Assembly: GCA_037447655.1 (NCBI GenBank)
Contig: JBBHKE010000993.1
Location: 1 to 64,000 of the forward strand
Reading direction: 5' to 3'
DNA from: Zygnema cylindricum
Lineage: Eukaryota > Streptophyta > Zygnematophyceae > Zygnematales > Zygnemataceae
Length of the DNA: 64,000 nucleotides
The translations under genes and the position numbers were made by a program. Positions 11,531 through 22,241 of the stretch are shown one piece after another; position 1 is the stretch's first letter, and the number at the start of each line of letters is the position of its first letter. The notes beneath the pieces were generated by a model that was not told the origin of the DNA, did not search any database, and saw nothing but the letters and a program-made list of their open reading frames with translations.

Positions 11531-12495
11531 AATATTGTCCTATTGTACTATTGTAATATTGTCCTATTGCACTATTGTAATATTGTACTATCATACTATT
11601 ATACTATGTTTTATATTATTGTACTATTGTACTATGGTTTATATTATTGTACTATTGTACTATTGCACGATTGTAATATTGTACTATCATACTATTATAC
11701 TATAATTTATATTATTGTACTATGGTTTATATTATTGTACTATTGTACTATTGCACTATTGTAATATTGTACTATCATACTATCATACTATTATACTATG
11801 TTTTGTATTATTGTACTATTGTACTATGGTTTATATTATTGTACTATTGTACTATTGCACGATTGTAATATTGTACTATCATACTAATGTACTATTGCAC
11901 TATTGTAATATTGTACTATTGTACTAATGTACTATTGCACGATTGTAATATTGTACTATCATACTAATGTACTATTGCACGATTGTAATATTGTACTATC
12001 ATACTATTGTACTATTGCACTATTGTAATATTGTACTATCATACTATTATACTATGTTTTGTATTATTGTACTATTGTACTATATTTATATTATTGTACC
12101 ATTGTACTATGGTTTATATTATTGTACTATTGTACTATTGCACTATTGTAATATTGTACTATCATACTCATTATACTATGGTTTATATTATTGTACTATT
12201 GTACTATGGTTTATATTATTGTACTATTGTACTATGGTTTATATTATTGTACTATTGTACTATGGTTTATATTATTGTACTATTGTACTATGGTTTATAT
12301 TATTGTACTATTGTACTATGGTTTATATTATTGTACTATTGTACTATGGTTTATATTATTGTACTATTGTACTATGGTTTATATTATTGTACTATTGTAC
12401 TATGGTTTATATTATTGTACTATTGCACGATTGTAATATTGTACTATAATACTATTGTACTATTGCACTATTGTATTATTGTACTATTGTACGAT
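11531..12495. repeat. AT-rich satellite with ATTGTACT core, 28-bp higher unit
   Basis: The whole stretch is built from ATTGTACT and close variants. From about 12181 to 12420 it settles into roughly nine near-perfect 28-bp units (two ATTGTACT blocks plus a TTTATATT / ATGG spacer). Several long open frames made of YYCTIVL-like repeats arise because the unit lacks stops in three frames; they are artefacts. Confidence 0.9.
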
Positions 12496-12535
12496 TTGTT
12501 CAAAGTACATGTAATATATTTAGCTATTTTAGTGA

Positions 12536-12838
12536 AGGAGAGGGTAGGGAGAGACAAAAAGGGGGGGGAGAGAGAGGCGGAGAGAGACAGAGAGAGGGAG
12601 AGGGAGAGAGCGAAAGAGAGCGAGAGGCAGGGAGAGATAGGGAGAGAGGGGGAGAGGGGGAAAGTGGGAGAGAGTGGGAGATTGAAAGTGATAGGGAGAG
12701 AGAGGGAAACAGAGAGGGAGGGGCAGAGAGCGAAGGAGTGTAAGCGGAGAGAAATATAGGGAGAGAGGGAGAGACCGAGAGACGGGGAAAGGGGAAGACA
12801 GGGCGAGGGAGGGAGGAAGGGAGGGAGAGAGAGAGGGG
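12536..12838. repeat. Polypurine GA tract
   Basis: About 300 bases of almost pure purine (GGGAGAGAG-type) on the plus strand. Mirror-symmetric purine tracts of this kind can form triplex DNA; that is general knowledge, not shown here. The Arg/Glu-rich frames across it are artefacts. Confidence 0.9.
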
Positions 12839-13780
12839 CTAAACTTTGAAGGCGTAATTTATATACTATATTAAGGAATTATTCTTTTTTTTGGTTTTTT
12901 CTGGTCAGCCATTAAATTTTTTGTCATTTTCGGGCAGACTTGCGAAAGAAATTTGTTAAAAATACATCAAATGTCAAAAAAAAAAAAAAGTACAAATAAA
13001 AGTAAAAAAAAAACATCAATGAAGCAAGATGCTTTCATAGATTTAAAAAAAAAAAAAAAACCGGAAAAAAAAAAATGTATTTTATATTCCAAAAGAATTA
13101 TCCAAAAAAAAAAAAAAATTGAAAATTTGGAAAAAAGTTGAAAAAAATGGCCATCAATTTAGAGTACAAGTGTCCCCATGTGTTCAAGTAAGGGTTTTTT
13201 TCCGTCGTTTACACAGAAAATGGGACTCCCTTACTTGAAAATATTACGCCGTACGAAAAATGGGCAAAAACTCAAATACATTTTCCGTCATCTTGGAACT
13301 TGAAAGGTACGGCGGTGTGGCAGTATTATCATCGCGACCCACTTCCACCTCATCTTCACTCTTGCACTGAAATCAAATCGTGACCTTATTTTAATCAAAA
13401 TACTACCCTATTGACGAATAGAAAGCCTAGGTTGCACGTGTGAAAAGTTTTCATTTTTTTTATTCAGTTGGGAGAATACACGAAAAAAAATTGTTTGTCC
13501 GTTTGCTTATGTTTCGTTTGTTTGTTTCGTTGTACGGATTTTCTCTCCAACAGGGGTATGCGAAGAATGCAGCGGTGTAGCGACCCTTTCCAAAAGAAGA
13601 AGTCCAAGAAGGGGCTGCACACTACCTCTTCCCTTGTTTCTCCCACTCCCCTCGCACACTCCTTCGATTTTTTCTGCGTTTTTTTACTGTAATTTAAAAG
13701 GAGATTGCTACTCACCGGCCAACCAAGGGAAAAATAGATAAATTCAAAGGCTCGTTTTTTGCCATCACATAAGGTAATTT
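12839..13780. other. A-rich intergenic segment with one inverted repeat
   Basis: Runs of A at 12970-13140 give Lys-rich spurious frames. CAAGTAAGGG (13185-13194) and CCCTTACTTG (13228-13237) form a hairpin with a 33-base loop. The sense/antisense open frames at 13464-13715 show no family resemblance. Confidence 0.5.
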
Positions 13781-14424
13781 AAACTTTGAGACCTCCATTG
13801 GCCCTCAGAGTAGGTAGATCCAAAGAAACTAATCTAGATAGTGCCGACTCCTAACTTGATATAAACCCAAATGACTGACCCCTTGACAGTAAGAACCCCA
13901 ATATAGATTCACCCCTGTGAAATAACACTTTTTATGTACTCAGTTCCACCATAGAATGCAAAGTTAAAATATGAGATTTTGACACATTCACCCACTTTGA
14001 TTTTCCCTTAGAAATGCTGCCACCCAGGCCAACAAAAACTCTGACGGACTACACCCTTGTGTAGCTTGGACTCGCGTGAGTCCGCAGCAAAAAGAATCAC
14101 TGAAAATGGTCAAGTAAATTGATAGTTATGGCTGGCCAAAGTTTTCCATTTATACAAGGTGCTCTCTAGGAGAGGCAGCTACCTACCCAAATTTTTTTAA
14201 GTCCTATTCCCCCTCTAAAACTCTATCTACTGAAGTACGACACCAATCAAATTATTGTGTCGTATAGCAAAGTACAGTGTCGTATAGAAAAGTACAGGTG
14301 CCGGTTTACTTTCAGTACGGCCATTGTACAGCATTGCCAAAATATAACACGTGTCAAATCAAGATTTGTTCCCGTAATCTCTGGAGTTCTAGTAGTCCAA
14401 TGTTACCACGCGACGTGTCATCTG
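13781..14424 (-). repeat. Copia-B LTR/leader fragment
   Basis: On the minus strand the block reads through GACTCACGCGAGTCCAAGC, CACAAGGGTGTAGTCC and TTTTTGCTGCGGACTC, shared with the U5 side of the Copia-B LTRs at 21216-22241, 34743-35700 and 45181-45560. It was cut at 14424 by insertion of Copia-A element 1. Confidence 0.6.
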
Positions 14425-15134
14425 TGTTGTATTTTTGGAAAGCTTTCAGTCTCAGAGCAGCGCTGCTGCTATAGAAACAAAGCAGCGCAACTGCTATACA
14501 GAGAGAGCAGCGCGGCTGCTATACAGCAGAGCAACGCAGCAACAAAGCTGCAACACAGACAAGAAAACGCAACCAGGATTATATTTGATATGGTCCGTAC
14601 GGACAACGAAACGTCTGATATTCTTAATGTGATTCTGTACAGGATAGAGCAACTGCGATAGATACGATTCTAGTAAACTTAGTGGGTAACTCAATGGTAA
14701 CTTAGTGGGTAATTCAGTGGTAGCTTAGTGATAGCTCAGTGGTAGCTTTACAAATTAGTGGTAGCTTGGTGGTTTGACGTACCTCTCAAGTACATTGGCG
14801 TTGCCATTTCAACACAAGTATAAGACTTAGGACTCAGAACATTTTATGTATCCAGACTTCCAAGTAGTAAAACTGCAGACAATTTTTGCGAAACTTTTGA
14901 GTATTATATCTTGAGTGTTGTCGGGTCAATTGTGCTAAAATTTTGGGAGTTATTAGTGTTTATGCTACTCTATAATATGATAGAGTTTTGTGAGGTTTGG
15001 ATGTTTGTATAAGAATTGGTGAGCACTTAAGAACAGCTGTTTGGTAGGATTCTTGATAGCTTCTGAGAGTGTATCATGTCTACTTCTACTACTACTGCTG
15101 CTCCTCCACCTGCACCAGTGGTTGTAGAACAATA
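14425..15134 (+). repeat. Copia-A element 1, 5' LTR
   Basis: Begins TGTTGT and ends ACAATA, a one-base change from the ACAACA end of the family. It matches the LTR pair of Copia-A element 2 (38288-39051 and 42348-43068) over its whole length. It contains the GCTGCTATACAGCAG palindromic microsatellite (14460-14545), a GGTAGCTTAGTG-type short tandem (14680-14770) and a CT/ACT-rich end. The downstream neighbour is a half-tRNA primer site, which fixes the LTR end. Confidence 0.85.
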
Positions 15135-15145
15135 GGTTATGGGCC
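15135..15145 (+). promoter_or_regulatory. Primer-binding site, initiator-Met half-tRNA type
   Basis: GGTTATGGGCC directly follows the LTR. It is complementary to the anticodon region of eukaryotic initiator tRNA-Met (GGCCCATAACC). Priming by the 5' half of this tRNA is the documented mechanism for Drosophila copia and relatives. Confidence 0.75.
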
Positions 15146-15930
15146 TGTCATCAAGAATTCCTATCTTTTCCGGGGATAAGTATGTTTACTGGGCGGATAT
15201 GGTGGAGACACATTTTGAGAATGTCAATCTTATGGATATATTGGATGGTTCGCTGGATGAATCTGATCCGTCATGGTCTAAGAAAAATACGCAAGCTCGT
15301 TTTATTCTGAAATATTGTATATATAAGGACTTAGCTATGTCTCGGATAAAAATGAAAAAAGTAATCAAAATCTGGAAATCCCTTAAAAGTGATTATGAAA
15401 AGGCTAATGTCCAAATGAGCTTCTATTGGCTGGAAAAATTTGGGACTATAAGTACACTGGCGGTACAATGGCTGATTATTCTAACAAATTTCGCATCCTT
15501 TTAGATGCACATGCTTGTGCAGATTTCGTATCCTTTTAGATGCACATGCTTGTGCAGGTGGGGTGTTTCCTCTTTTTCAACAGGCAGTATTGCTCATGAG
15601 GGGTCTCCCTCGTAGTATGAAAGGAGCATTTGACATGCTCAAACAAAAAGATAAAGCTAGCTGGACTTTACAGTTAGCAATCAATCTTTTAATATAAGAG
15701 GAAGCTACATTTTCTATTCTCAATGTTGAGCAAGTAGAGGTTTTTAATTCAGACCTTCAGAGAAAATGACAGTTTAATCAGCAAAAGAATCAGTTTAATC
15801 AGTTCAGACAGTTTAATCACGGTGGAAATAGACAATCCAACAATGCATGCTTTTATTGTAGTGAGAGAGGTCATTGATAAAAATTTTGTCCTAAGCTTAA
15901 AAAAGCTAACGATACAGGTTTACACAGGCC
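15139..15930 (+). pseudogene. Copia-A element 1 gag, broken
   Basis: The first frame (15139-15504) begins MGLSSRIPIFSGDKYVYW, the typical Copia Gag N-terminus that folds around the nucleic acid (UBN2/DUF4219-like). The frame breaks near 15500, where a segment of about 40 bp is duplicated (TTTCGCATCCTTTTAGATGC then TTTCGTATCCTTTTAGATGC). A second frame (15515-15697) continues Gag. A CX2CX4H zinc knuckle (CFYCSERGH) lies at about 15848-15875 but is followed by two consecutive stop codons before the last Cys. Not functional. Confidence 0.75.
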
Positions 15931-15933
15931 GAG

Positions 15934-17793
15934 ATGGCAACTAAGCCAGTTTTACAAAGGCTTCACAGGGCCTACACCTCGTGGAAATGCACTATTTTCG
16001 GCTTCTTCGTCTCTCCAGGACGAGAGTTTGACGATTTCTATGGAGGACGATACGGATCTATTCGCTATGGTGGCTGCAATGGAGGGTGTGAAGGACCCTG
16101 GATGGATAATGGATATAGGAGCGTCAACCCACATGTGCTGGAACAAGGCTATCTTCAAAAATCTGAAAGCAACGCCGGAGAAAAATATATATTATGTTTG
16201 TGGAATGAGTGTCCACACTCGTGCTGTGGGTGATGTGTCCTTACTAGTTGATGTAGAGGGAAAAGCAATTGAAAGGACTCTTCACAATGTCTTATTTGTA
16301 CCTGACTTTAAGAAAAATCTGTTTTCTACGTCGTTGGTAGAGAGTAAAAGCTTTGAGGTTAATTTGAAAAATTGTCGGCAGGTTGATAGCAAAAATGGCA
16401 AGGTTGCGGTTACAGGTACTAGAGATAGTAGCAAGATGTATCGCATGGATATGGCTAGTACCAAGGAGAATGATGTTCTGTACTCCGGTGTTTTGCACTG
16501 AGATGAGTCGTGGCATGAAAGATTAGGCCATGTAAACTATGATAGTTTGAGGAAAATGTTCCTTGCTGGAAAAATAGAGGGTGTATCAATCACAAATGAG
16601 CCGGTCAAAACTTGTGATGGTTGCGCTTTAGGCAAAATCCACAGATTGCTATTTCCTAAAGAGTCTTAGCATCGGTCAACGAAACTTTTACAGCATATTC
16701 ATTCGGATGTCTTTGGTCCGGCGAAGGTTCCATCTGCCGGGGGGATGAAATATATGGTCACCTTCACAGATGATTTCTCCAGGTTTACAAAAGTTTACTT
16801 CATGAAGGAGAAGAGTGAAGTGTTTGGTCACTTCAAACACTATAAAGCATGGGCTGAAAAACTTAATAATTCATCTATTTTGCAGCTCAGATCGGACAAT
16901 GGTGGTGAATATACATCGAAGGAATTTGAAACCTTTTTACTTGAGGAAGGCATTAGTCATCTATTGACTGTTCCATATTCACCAGAACAAAATGGGGTGT
17001 CGGAAAGACTGAATAGAACTCTCACGAAGAGCTCTAGGTCAATGCTCGCATATAAAAATGTGGATTCGAAATTCTGGGCTGAGGCTCTAAATTGTGCAGT
17101 TTATATTAAGAATAGGATAGGATCAAGATCGGTAGAAATTACTCCTTACGAGATCTGGACAGGTAGCAAACCAGATGTTAGCCATTTCAAGGTCTTTGGT
17201 AGTCAATGCTTTATATTAGATACGTCTACAGATAGATGGAAAATGGAATCGAAGGGATTACCAGTTATTTTGTTATGATATGATGATCACTCAAAAGGTT
17301 ATAGAGTCTTTGTGTTTGAGAGGCAGAAAATAGTTGTAGCAAGGAACACCATTGTTAAAGATGAACAAGACTCCATAGATTTATTTCAAATGACAGAGCA
17401 ACAAAAGCAACAAAAGGTACAAGAATATGTCATTTTAGATAGCATGCAGGAAATTCACCCGCAGATTCCACAAACTCCGGTGGTGACTCCGGAGTCAGAC
17501 TCTCTCCAAGTTCCTCAACAACTTCGGGTCCAGACGCACCAATAGCGGCAGTACACAATGATCGCAACCAGCAGAATCAGCGCAATGCACGGCATCCGAC
17601 GATCTCAACCTCAAAATTTCCGTGGGGGAAGAAGATCAAGCAGCCACCTGCAAGCAAACTCTCACTTTGCCTACTCGGCAGCCTCAAGGGAGCCTTTGAC
17701 CATTTAGGAGGCCTTCTCATCACCAGCACGGAATCACTGGATTGAGGCAGCAAACGACGAAATGAAGTCCATCATCGAGGCTCAAACATGGGA
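15934..17793 (+). pseudogene. Copia-A element 1 pol: protease, integrase, start of RT
   Basis: Frame 16028-16501 carries the protease motif WIMDIGASTHMC (the catalytic Asp-X-Gly is Asp-Ile-Gly instead of Asp-Ser-Gly). A TGA at 16501 and a TAG near 16669 interrupt the GAG-pre-integrase region (LGHVNYDSL, CDGCALGK). Frame 16745-17278 is the integrase core with HSDVFGP just upstream, RSDNGGEY and PEQNGVSERLN, giving the D, D, E triad. It goes out of frame at 17278, continues as the linker (17312-17545) and reaches the RT start (MKSIIEAQTWD) before being cut at 17793 by a gypsy LTR. Very close relative of 39212-42346. Confidence 0.85.
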
Positions 17794-18846
17794 TGTCGTG
17801 CATGGCAGGGCTATCGTGAAGGACATGCATTAGGCCTAGCTTGAGTCGCCGAAAAAACACCAGAATGTATTCAATCAACCTATATGTATCGTGTTTGTGA
17901 CAACATCCAACATACAAAGCATTTATACAGCGAAAAAACAATAAATGAATCTGCCGGGAAAAACAACTATTCAAATCACATGAACTGAGAACAACAAAAG
18001 GTAAAAGCAAGGTAAGGTAAGTAAGGTTGGAATTCTATTTGCGACAGTGACCACTAGGCCCTGAAGTCTTTAATATTCCCTACAAGAGTCCAACCATAAG
18101 ACGATAACTCTCCTCCAGCCAGATGAAGACACCGAGATAGCCGGCGTTCCACAAGATCAGACCAAAGGAGAGCTGGACCGCAAAGTTTGCGCTCCGTTAA
18201 CAATAAGACACTGAATCCGCACAAACCACTCATTCACCACGGCAAGTAGACAACAGTCTGGAGGGAAACCTTGCAAGCTGGCTTACGCCGGTAGATTAGG
18301 TAAGGACTTGATACAGGAAAAGATCAGAAGCTCAGAGACAGTTACCAGCATAAGCTATGGTCCGGAAAGCAAACCCTAACTCACAACTAGTTGTCACTAA
18401 AATTTAGATCAAAACCCTAAGTCTCACAAGTTCGACAAATCCCGACGAAAAAGCTTGTAAGGAAGCGACAACGCTCCAATGTTGGATTCCCGTGTTAAAA
18501 TTTGTCATTTGTCCTAGCATGCCATTTGGCATTTATCGTATGCTTTGTGCTAACCGTACAAAACGCTGCCAGTTCCTAGAGACGCCCGCTACGTGGCCGT
18601 CTGGGATGCCTTACATCCACACCTCGAGGATAAAAACCCTCCCTACGCTAAGCAAAAATAAATGCATGAACCTCCGAGGGTCCACGACTTTGACATTTGT
18701 CCCGTTAAGAGCCGTTGAGTTCTAGGCATCCAAATGCCGTACCGCGGCCCGGTTCCATGTGGATTCCGTACAGACCTGTTACGTCACAAAGGCACAATTA
18801 GTATGGGTTCAATCAATAATACCCGCCGACGTATTACGGCATGACA
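17794..18846 (-). repeat. Gypsy LTR, intact-length copy 1
   Basis: Read on the minus strand it starts TGTCATGCCGTAA and ends TGCACGACA, so TG...CA ends are present. It is the same sequence as 23371-24469. On the minus strand a TATA-like TATAAATG lies about 150 bases before its end. Two bases (GC) separate it from a partial second copy at 18849. Confidence 0.75.
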
Positions 18847-18848
18847 GC

Positions 18849-19092
18849 TGTCGTGCATGGCAGGGCTATCGTGAAGGACATGCATTAGGCCTAGCTTGAG
18901 TCGCCGAAAAAACACCAGAATGTATCCAATCAACCTATATGTACCGTGTTTGTGACTGCATCCAACATACAAAGCATTTATACAGCGAAAAAACAATAAA
19001 TGAATCTGCCGGGAAAAATAAATATTCAAATCACATGAACTGGGAACAACAAAAGGTAAAAGCAAGGTAAGGTAAGTAAGGTTGGAATTCCC
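18849..19092 (-). repeat. Gypsy LTR, 3' quarter only
   Basis: The last ~245 bp of the gypsy LTR, joined on the minus strand directly downstream of a G-rich tract (the plus strand shows AATTCCCCCCCTCC) that follows the PHD reading frame. The same junction exists at 24472-24716. Confidence 0.7.
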
Positions 19093-19106
19093 CCCCTCCA
19101 AGCTCC

Positions 19107-19322
19107 TTAGTTTGTAAGAGAGCTGGGAAAAACAGCAGGCAGGTCGCGACATCCGTGGCAAAACCATTGCCCATCCGGAATAGGTTGCAAAGGTGGAACT
19201 AGACACTCCATGTGAAACCCCAGATTGCAATAGTCACAGAGCAACATTGTTGTTTCTCCATCAGATCGCCGGCACAACTGACACTCAGTGGCCTCGGTAA
19301 TCGGCATCCTCCACTCATTATT
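19107..19322 (-). pseudogene. PHD-finger end of a gypsy Pol, fused to a Copia remnant
   Basis: 66 codons containing a complete C4HC3 PHD finger: CQLC, then LLCDYC, then GFHMEC, then WFCHGC, with all eight ligands in the right order and the Trp before the last Cys pair. It is the C-terminal tail of the gypsy polyprotein, as in 24729-25238. Upstream on the same strand the gypsy sequence stops abruptly at about 19320 and Copia-B integrase sequence begins, so the two elements are joined by a rearrangement. PHD fingers usually read methylated or unmodified histone H3 tails; here the ligand is unknown. Confidence 0.8.
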
Positions 19323-20557
19323 ATTTTAATGGGGGTTTCATGCAACTTCTCACTCCAGGCTTTGTATTCTTTGAAGTAAGTTGGTGTTTCTGACTTTGTT
19401 TTTAGAAAATAAACTCTAGAGTATCTAAACTAATCATCTGTGATTGTCAACATATATCTTTTCCCTCCAACTGAGGGTACCCTTGCTGGTCCCCAAATAT
19501 ATGTGTGGATCAAATCTAGTATTTTTTCACCCCTATATGTGGCGGCTTTAGGAAAAGGAAGTCTGTGAGCTTTTCCTTGGGCCCAACCACTACAATCATC
19601 CACCATTTCATTATCACTGAAGTGAATGCCTTTTAACACACTCAGCTTCTTCATCTCCCTCAACCTATCAAAATGCACATGCCCCAACCGCTTATGCCAA
19701 ATCATCAATTTTGGGACACCAACATAGTAAGCATTCTTCTTTTTATTACTCAAGTTAAGCCTAAACATTCCTTGGCTACCCTTATCTGCAATGAAGTAAA
19801 CTTCATCCCTATACTTGGCTGTACAAACTCCCTTTCTAGAGAAAGTATCAAACTCTTTGTCATCTAACACAGATGTAGAAACAAGATTTTTACTCGGCTG
19901 AGGAATATAAAGCACATCTGAGAAAGTGAGAATAAAAGTCTTACCCCCCACTAAAACTTTCAAGTCAACTGATCCCACTAGATTTGTAGTAACAACTCTC
20001 CCATCCCCATACTCTATTTCTACAGTAGGGATTTTCTTTAGCTTAGTGAAGAGGTCCTTTTCACGACACATATGCATGGATGCACTTGAGTCGATGATCC
20101 AACCTTCCTGTGGAGCTTCCCGAATTGCTCCAAGGGCACACTTTTGTCTCCGAGGGATCTCTTTCCCCTCCAGACTCTCGTCAAGAAGAAGCTCCCTATC
20201 CTCCTCAGAGGACTCGTCCTCTTTGTCTCCTGTCACCTTTGTGACCAAAAGTGCCTTTTTCTTCCCTCCGGAAGAACTCCCTCTTTGGTTCTCTTTGAGC
20301 CTCAACTCCGCCAACCTGGCAAAATCTGCAATAAAGTTCTCTGGCTTTTTGCAAAAATGACATAGGCCCTTTGGGGGCCTCAGTCCTCCAAGTTGGACTC
20401 TTTCTCCTTTGTATGGTTTTTTCGGTTCCGGTCTCCACCTGTCCCCTTCGGCGGCTAGAGCTTGAACGCTCTTTCCACCTCCCCTGATCTCCATGGTATT
20501 TTCCTGCACAAGTATCATCTTGACCACTGTATTCCACTTCCATGAACTATCAGTCAT
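19323..20557 (-). pseudogene. Copia-B element 1 pol fragment (zinc knuckle, protease, integrase N-part)
   Basis: 375-codon frame. Around residues 66-79 CHFCKKPENFIADF is a CCHC knuckle whose His and last Cys are replaced. The protease motif is WIIDSSASMHMC (Asp-Ser-Ser rather than Asp-Ser-Gly). The GAG-pre-integrase part has LMIWHKRLGHVHF and a mutated zinc pair (CSGWAQGKAHRL). The frame ends in the first part of the integrase core (YMLTITDD), and homology continues about 100 bases to 19323, where the gypsy PHD fragment begins. RT and RNase H are absent. Confidence 0.8.
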
Positions 20558-20560
20558 TTC

Positions 20561-21097
20561 TTATACTCGGTAAACTAAGTTCTCATACTCGTCTGGTAAC
20601 TTCATGATGCTAGTGTTTACTTTCATTTTCATTGTGCCTCTCAACCCAGCACTTTCCATCTCCATATACAAACAAGAACGATCATTGCAATAATATAACA
20701 TCTTTCCTTCTTTGTAACTGTAACTCACTAGCTTTTGCTCAGCCAACTGGAGCTCCTGAATGGTACTAGCTCTATAGATCTCCACCAAAATTTCCCACAA
20801 CTCCTCGGGCTTGTAAATTTTAAGGTGAGAGGTGGCCAAGGCTTAAGTGAGATGCCTTAGAATGAAGTTTTTGGCAGCCATGTTTATGTCTTCCCACATT
20901 TGAACATCACTCTCCACTTTCTTCACGGTTGCCGCTCTTGGTGCCATGGCAATAGGGGTAAGGGGTGTCTCCTTCCCTTTCCCCTTTTCCGACACACTGG
21001 TGGCCCCATCATCTGCCTCCTCCGCGGAAGCAGTCGCTGCTGCAGAAAACCTTACTCCTCCAAATCCCGGCGGAGTTCCCGAAGGTGGACGTTTCAC
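20561..21097 (-). pseudogene. Copia-B element 1 gag
   Basis: Two frames: 20843-21097 (Gag N-terminus, ending in an in-frame stop) and 20561-20839 with YKPEELWEILVEIYRAS and LVSYSYKEGKMLYY, typical of Copia Gag (UBN2). A stop separates this from the pol frame at 20557. The gag start is 106 bases downstream of the primer-binding site, as expected. Confidence 0.7.
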
Positions 21098-21202
21098 TTG
21101 TCCACTGACGATACCCTAGTATTGTTTTTCACACAAAGCTCCCATCATCATGGCTTCCCAATAGATGAACCCAGATCCATTGAATGTGGGCACCCTAGAG
21201 GG

Positions 21203-21215
21203 TGGGCCCATAACC
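21203..21215 (-). promoter_or_regulatory. Primer-binding site of Copia-B
   Basis: On the minus strand GGTTATGGGCCCA directly follows an LTR ending in TTGCA. The 13 bases are complementary to the initiator tRNA-Met anticodon arm, so Copia-B uses the same half-tRNA priming as Copia-A. Confidence 0.75.
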
Positions 21216-22241
21216 TGCAATTATGTGTCCTCCATTGGACTACAAAATACAGGAAGCCTCTAAGTAGTTGTTAACTAGCCCACTTTAACCCACAGCCACT
21301 GCTGGCCAGGCAATCAAACTGACAATCTGAATGCACCCTTGTGCAGCCTGGACTCCCGTGAGTCCGTGGGAAAAATAATCTCTGAAAACGCCCAACCAAG
21401 CGATAAGTTATGAGGCAGTAAAAAATGCCAATTTGTACAAACTCTCAAAGGGAGAGGTGAATGCCTTCCAAAATTTTCTAAGTCCTGATTCCCTCTAATA
21501 ACTTCTATCTACTGAAGTACGAACGAATCAGATTACTGTATCGTACCAAAAAGTACTACTCTCGGTGTAACTTTTGTATGACGTATGTACGACACGACTA
21601 TTAAGCGGACGCGTGTCTCCTTTTCACTCGTCCGTACATTCCTCGAAATTCCTATGACCGAATGTCATCTCTCCACGTGGCTCCAGGTCATGCCACGTCA
21701 CTAAACGCCAAAGTGACTACTCCGGGATTTTGGCGATGATGTGCGCCGTTAGATTTGGAGCGAGACACAATCTTGGCCGTAATAAATACTTGCGCAATAT
21801 TTGTTTCGTTGTCGAAACAAAATGCGTGGTATTCGTTTTGAAATGGTACATTCATAAAATTTTATCCATGCACGCCGTACACAGTTTTAGTTAAATGGAT
21901 TTGCTCCTTCCTAAATATATATATATCTATCACATACTATAGCATTTAGCATTGGTCCTAGTCTAGTAGGATAAAGCTGACCACTATCGGCCAGCTTGAC
22001 GAACCGCAGGTACTGGGATCAAATCCTGGGTCCGTCAGGTATATTTTTAGTAGCCTTAAAAATATCTGCCAGTTGAAGTAAGGCAGCCATGGATAAACCA
22101 CTCTCTCTATCCTTCAGCGACTTTAACAAGTATGGGGGCTATAGAGAGGAGGTGTAGAAAGGCTGTTTGTCCTTTTTATTTTTCTTTTATACTAACATTT
22201 TAAACCTAGAAAATACTCTAGAAATCTATTAATTTCAACAG
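21216..22241 (-). repeat. Copia-B 5' LTR (about 1 kb) with an embedded tRNA-like module
   Basis: On the minus strand it starts TGTTGAAATTAATAG and ends ATAATTGCA at the primer site. The stretch 21954-22217 is homologous to 34768-35036 and 52783-53023; U5-side sequence matches 13781-14424 and 45181-45560. It was inserted head-to-head against the truncated Copia-B element that begins at 22242. Confidence 0.7.
21954..22030 (+). other. tRNA-like module inside the LTR
   Basis: GGTCCTAGTCTAGTAGGATAAAGC resembles a tRNA D-arm/A box and GGATCAAATCC (22016-22026) a B box, with the normal spacing of about 45 bases. It lies antisense to the LTR. Two further LTR copies have the same arrangement. It may be a SINE captured by the LTR. 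Confidence 0.5.

Noticed and set aside
11543-12759. Long open frames (up to 250 codons) rich in Tyr, Cys, Ile, Val and Leu
   Set aside because: They are read-through of a stop-free tandem repeat.
17720-18010. Hydrophobic frames repeated at 17720-18010, 18784-19230, 23315-23629 and 24407-24796
   Set aside because: All are readings of the same gypsy LTR segment; their repetition reflects the repeat, not a gene family. The two that reach the PHD do so by running into the LTR in the wrong frame.
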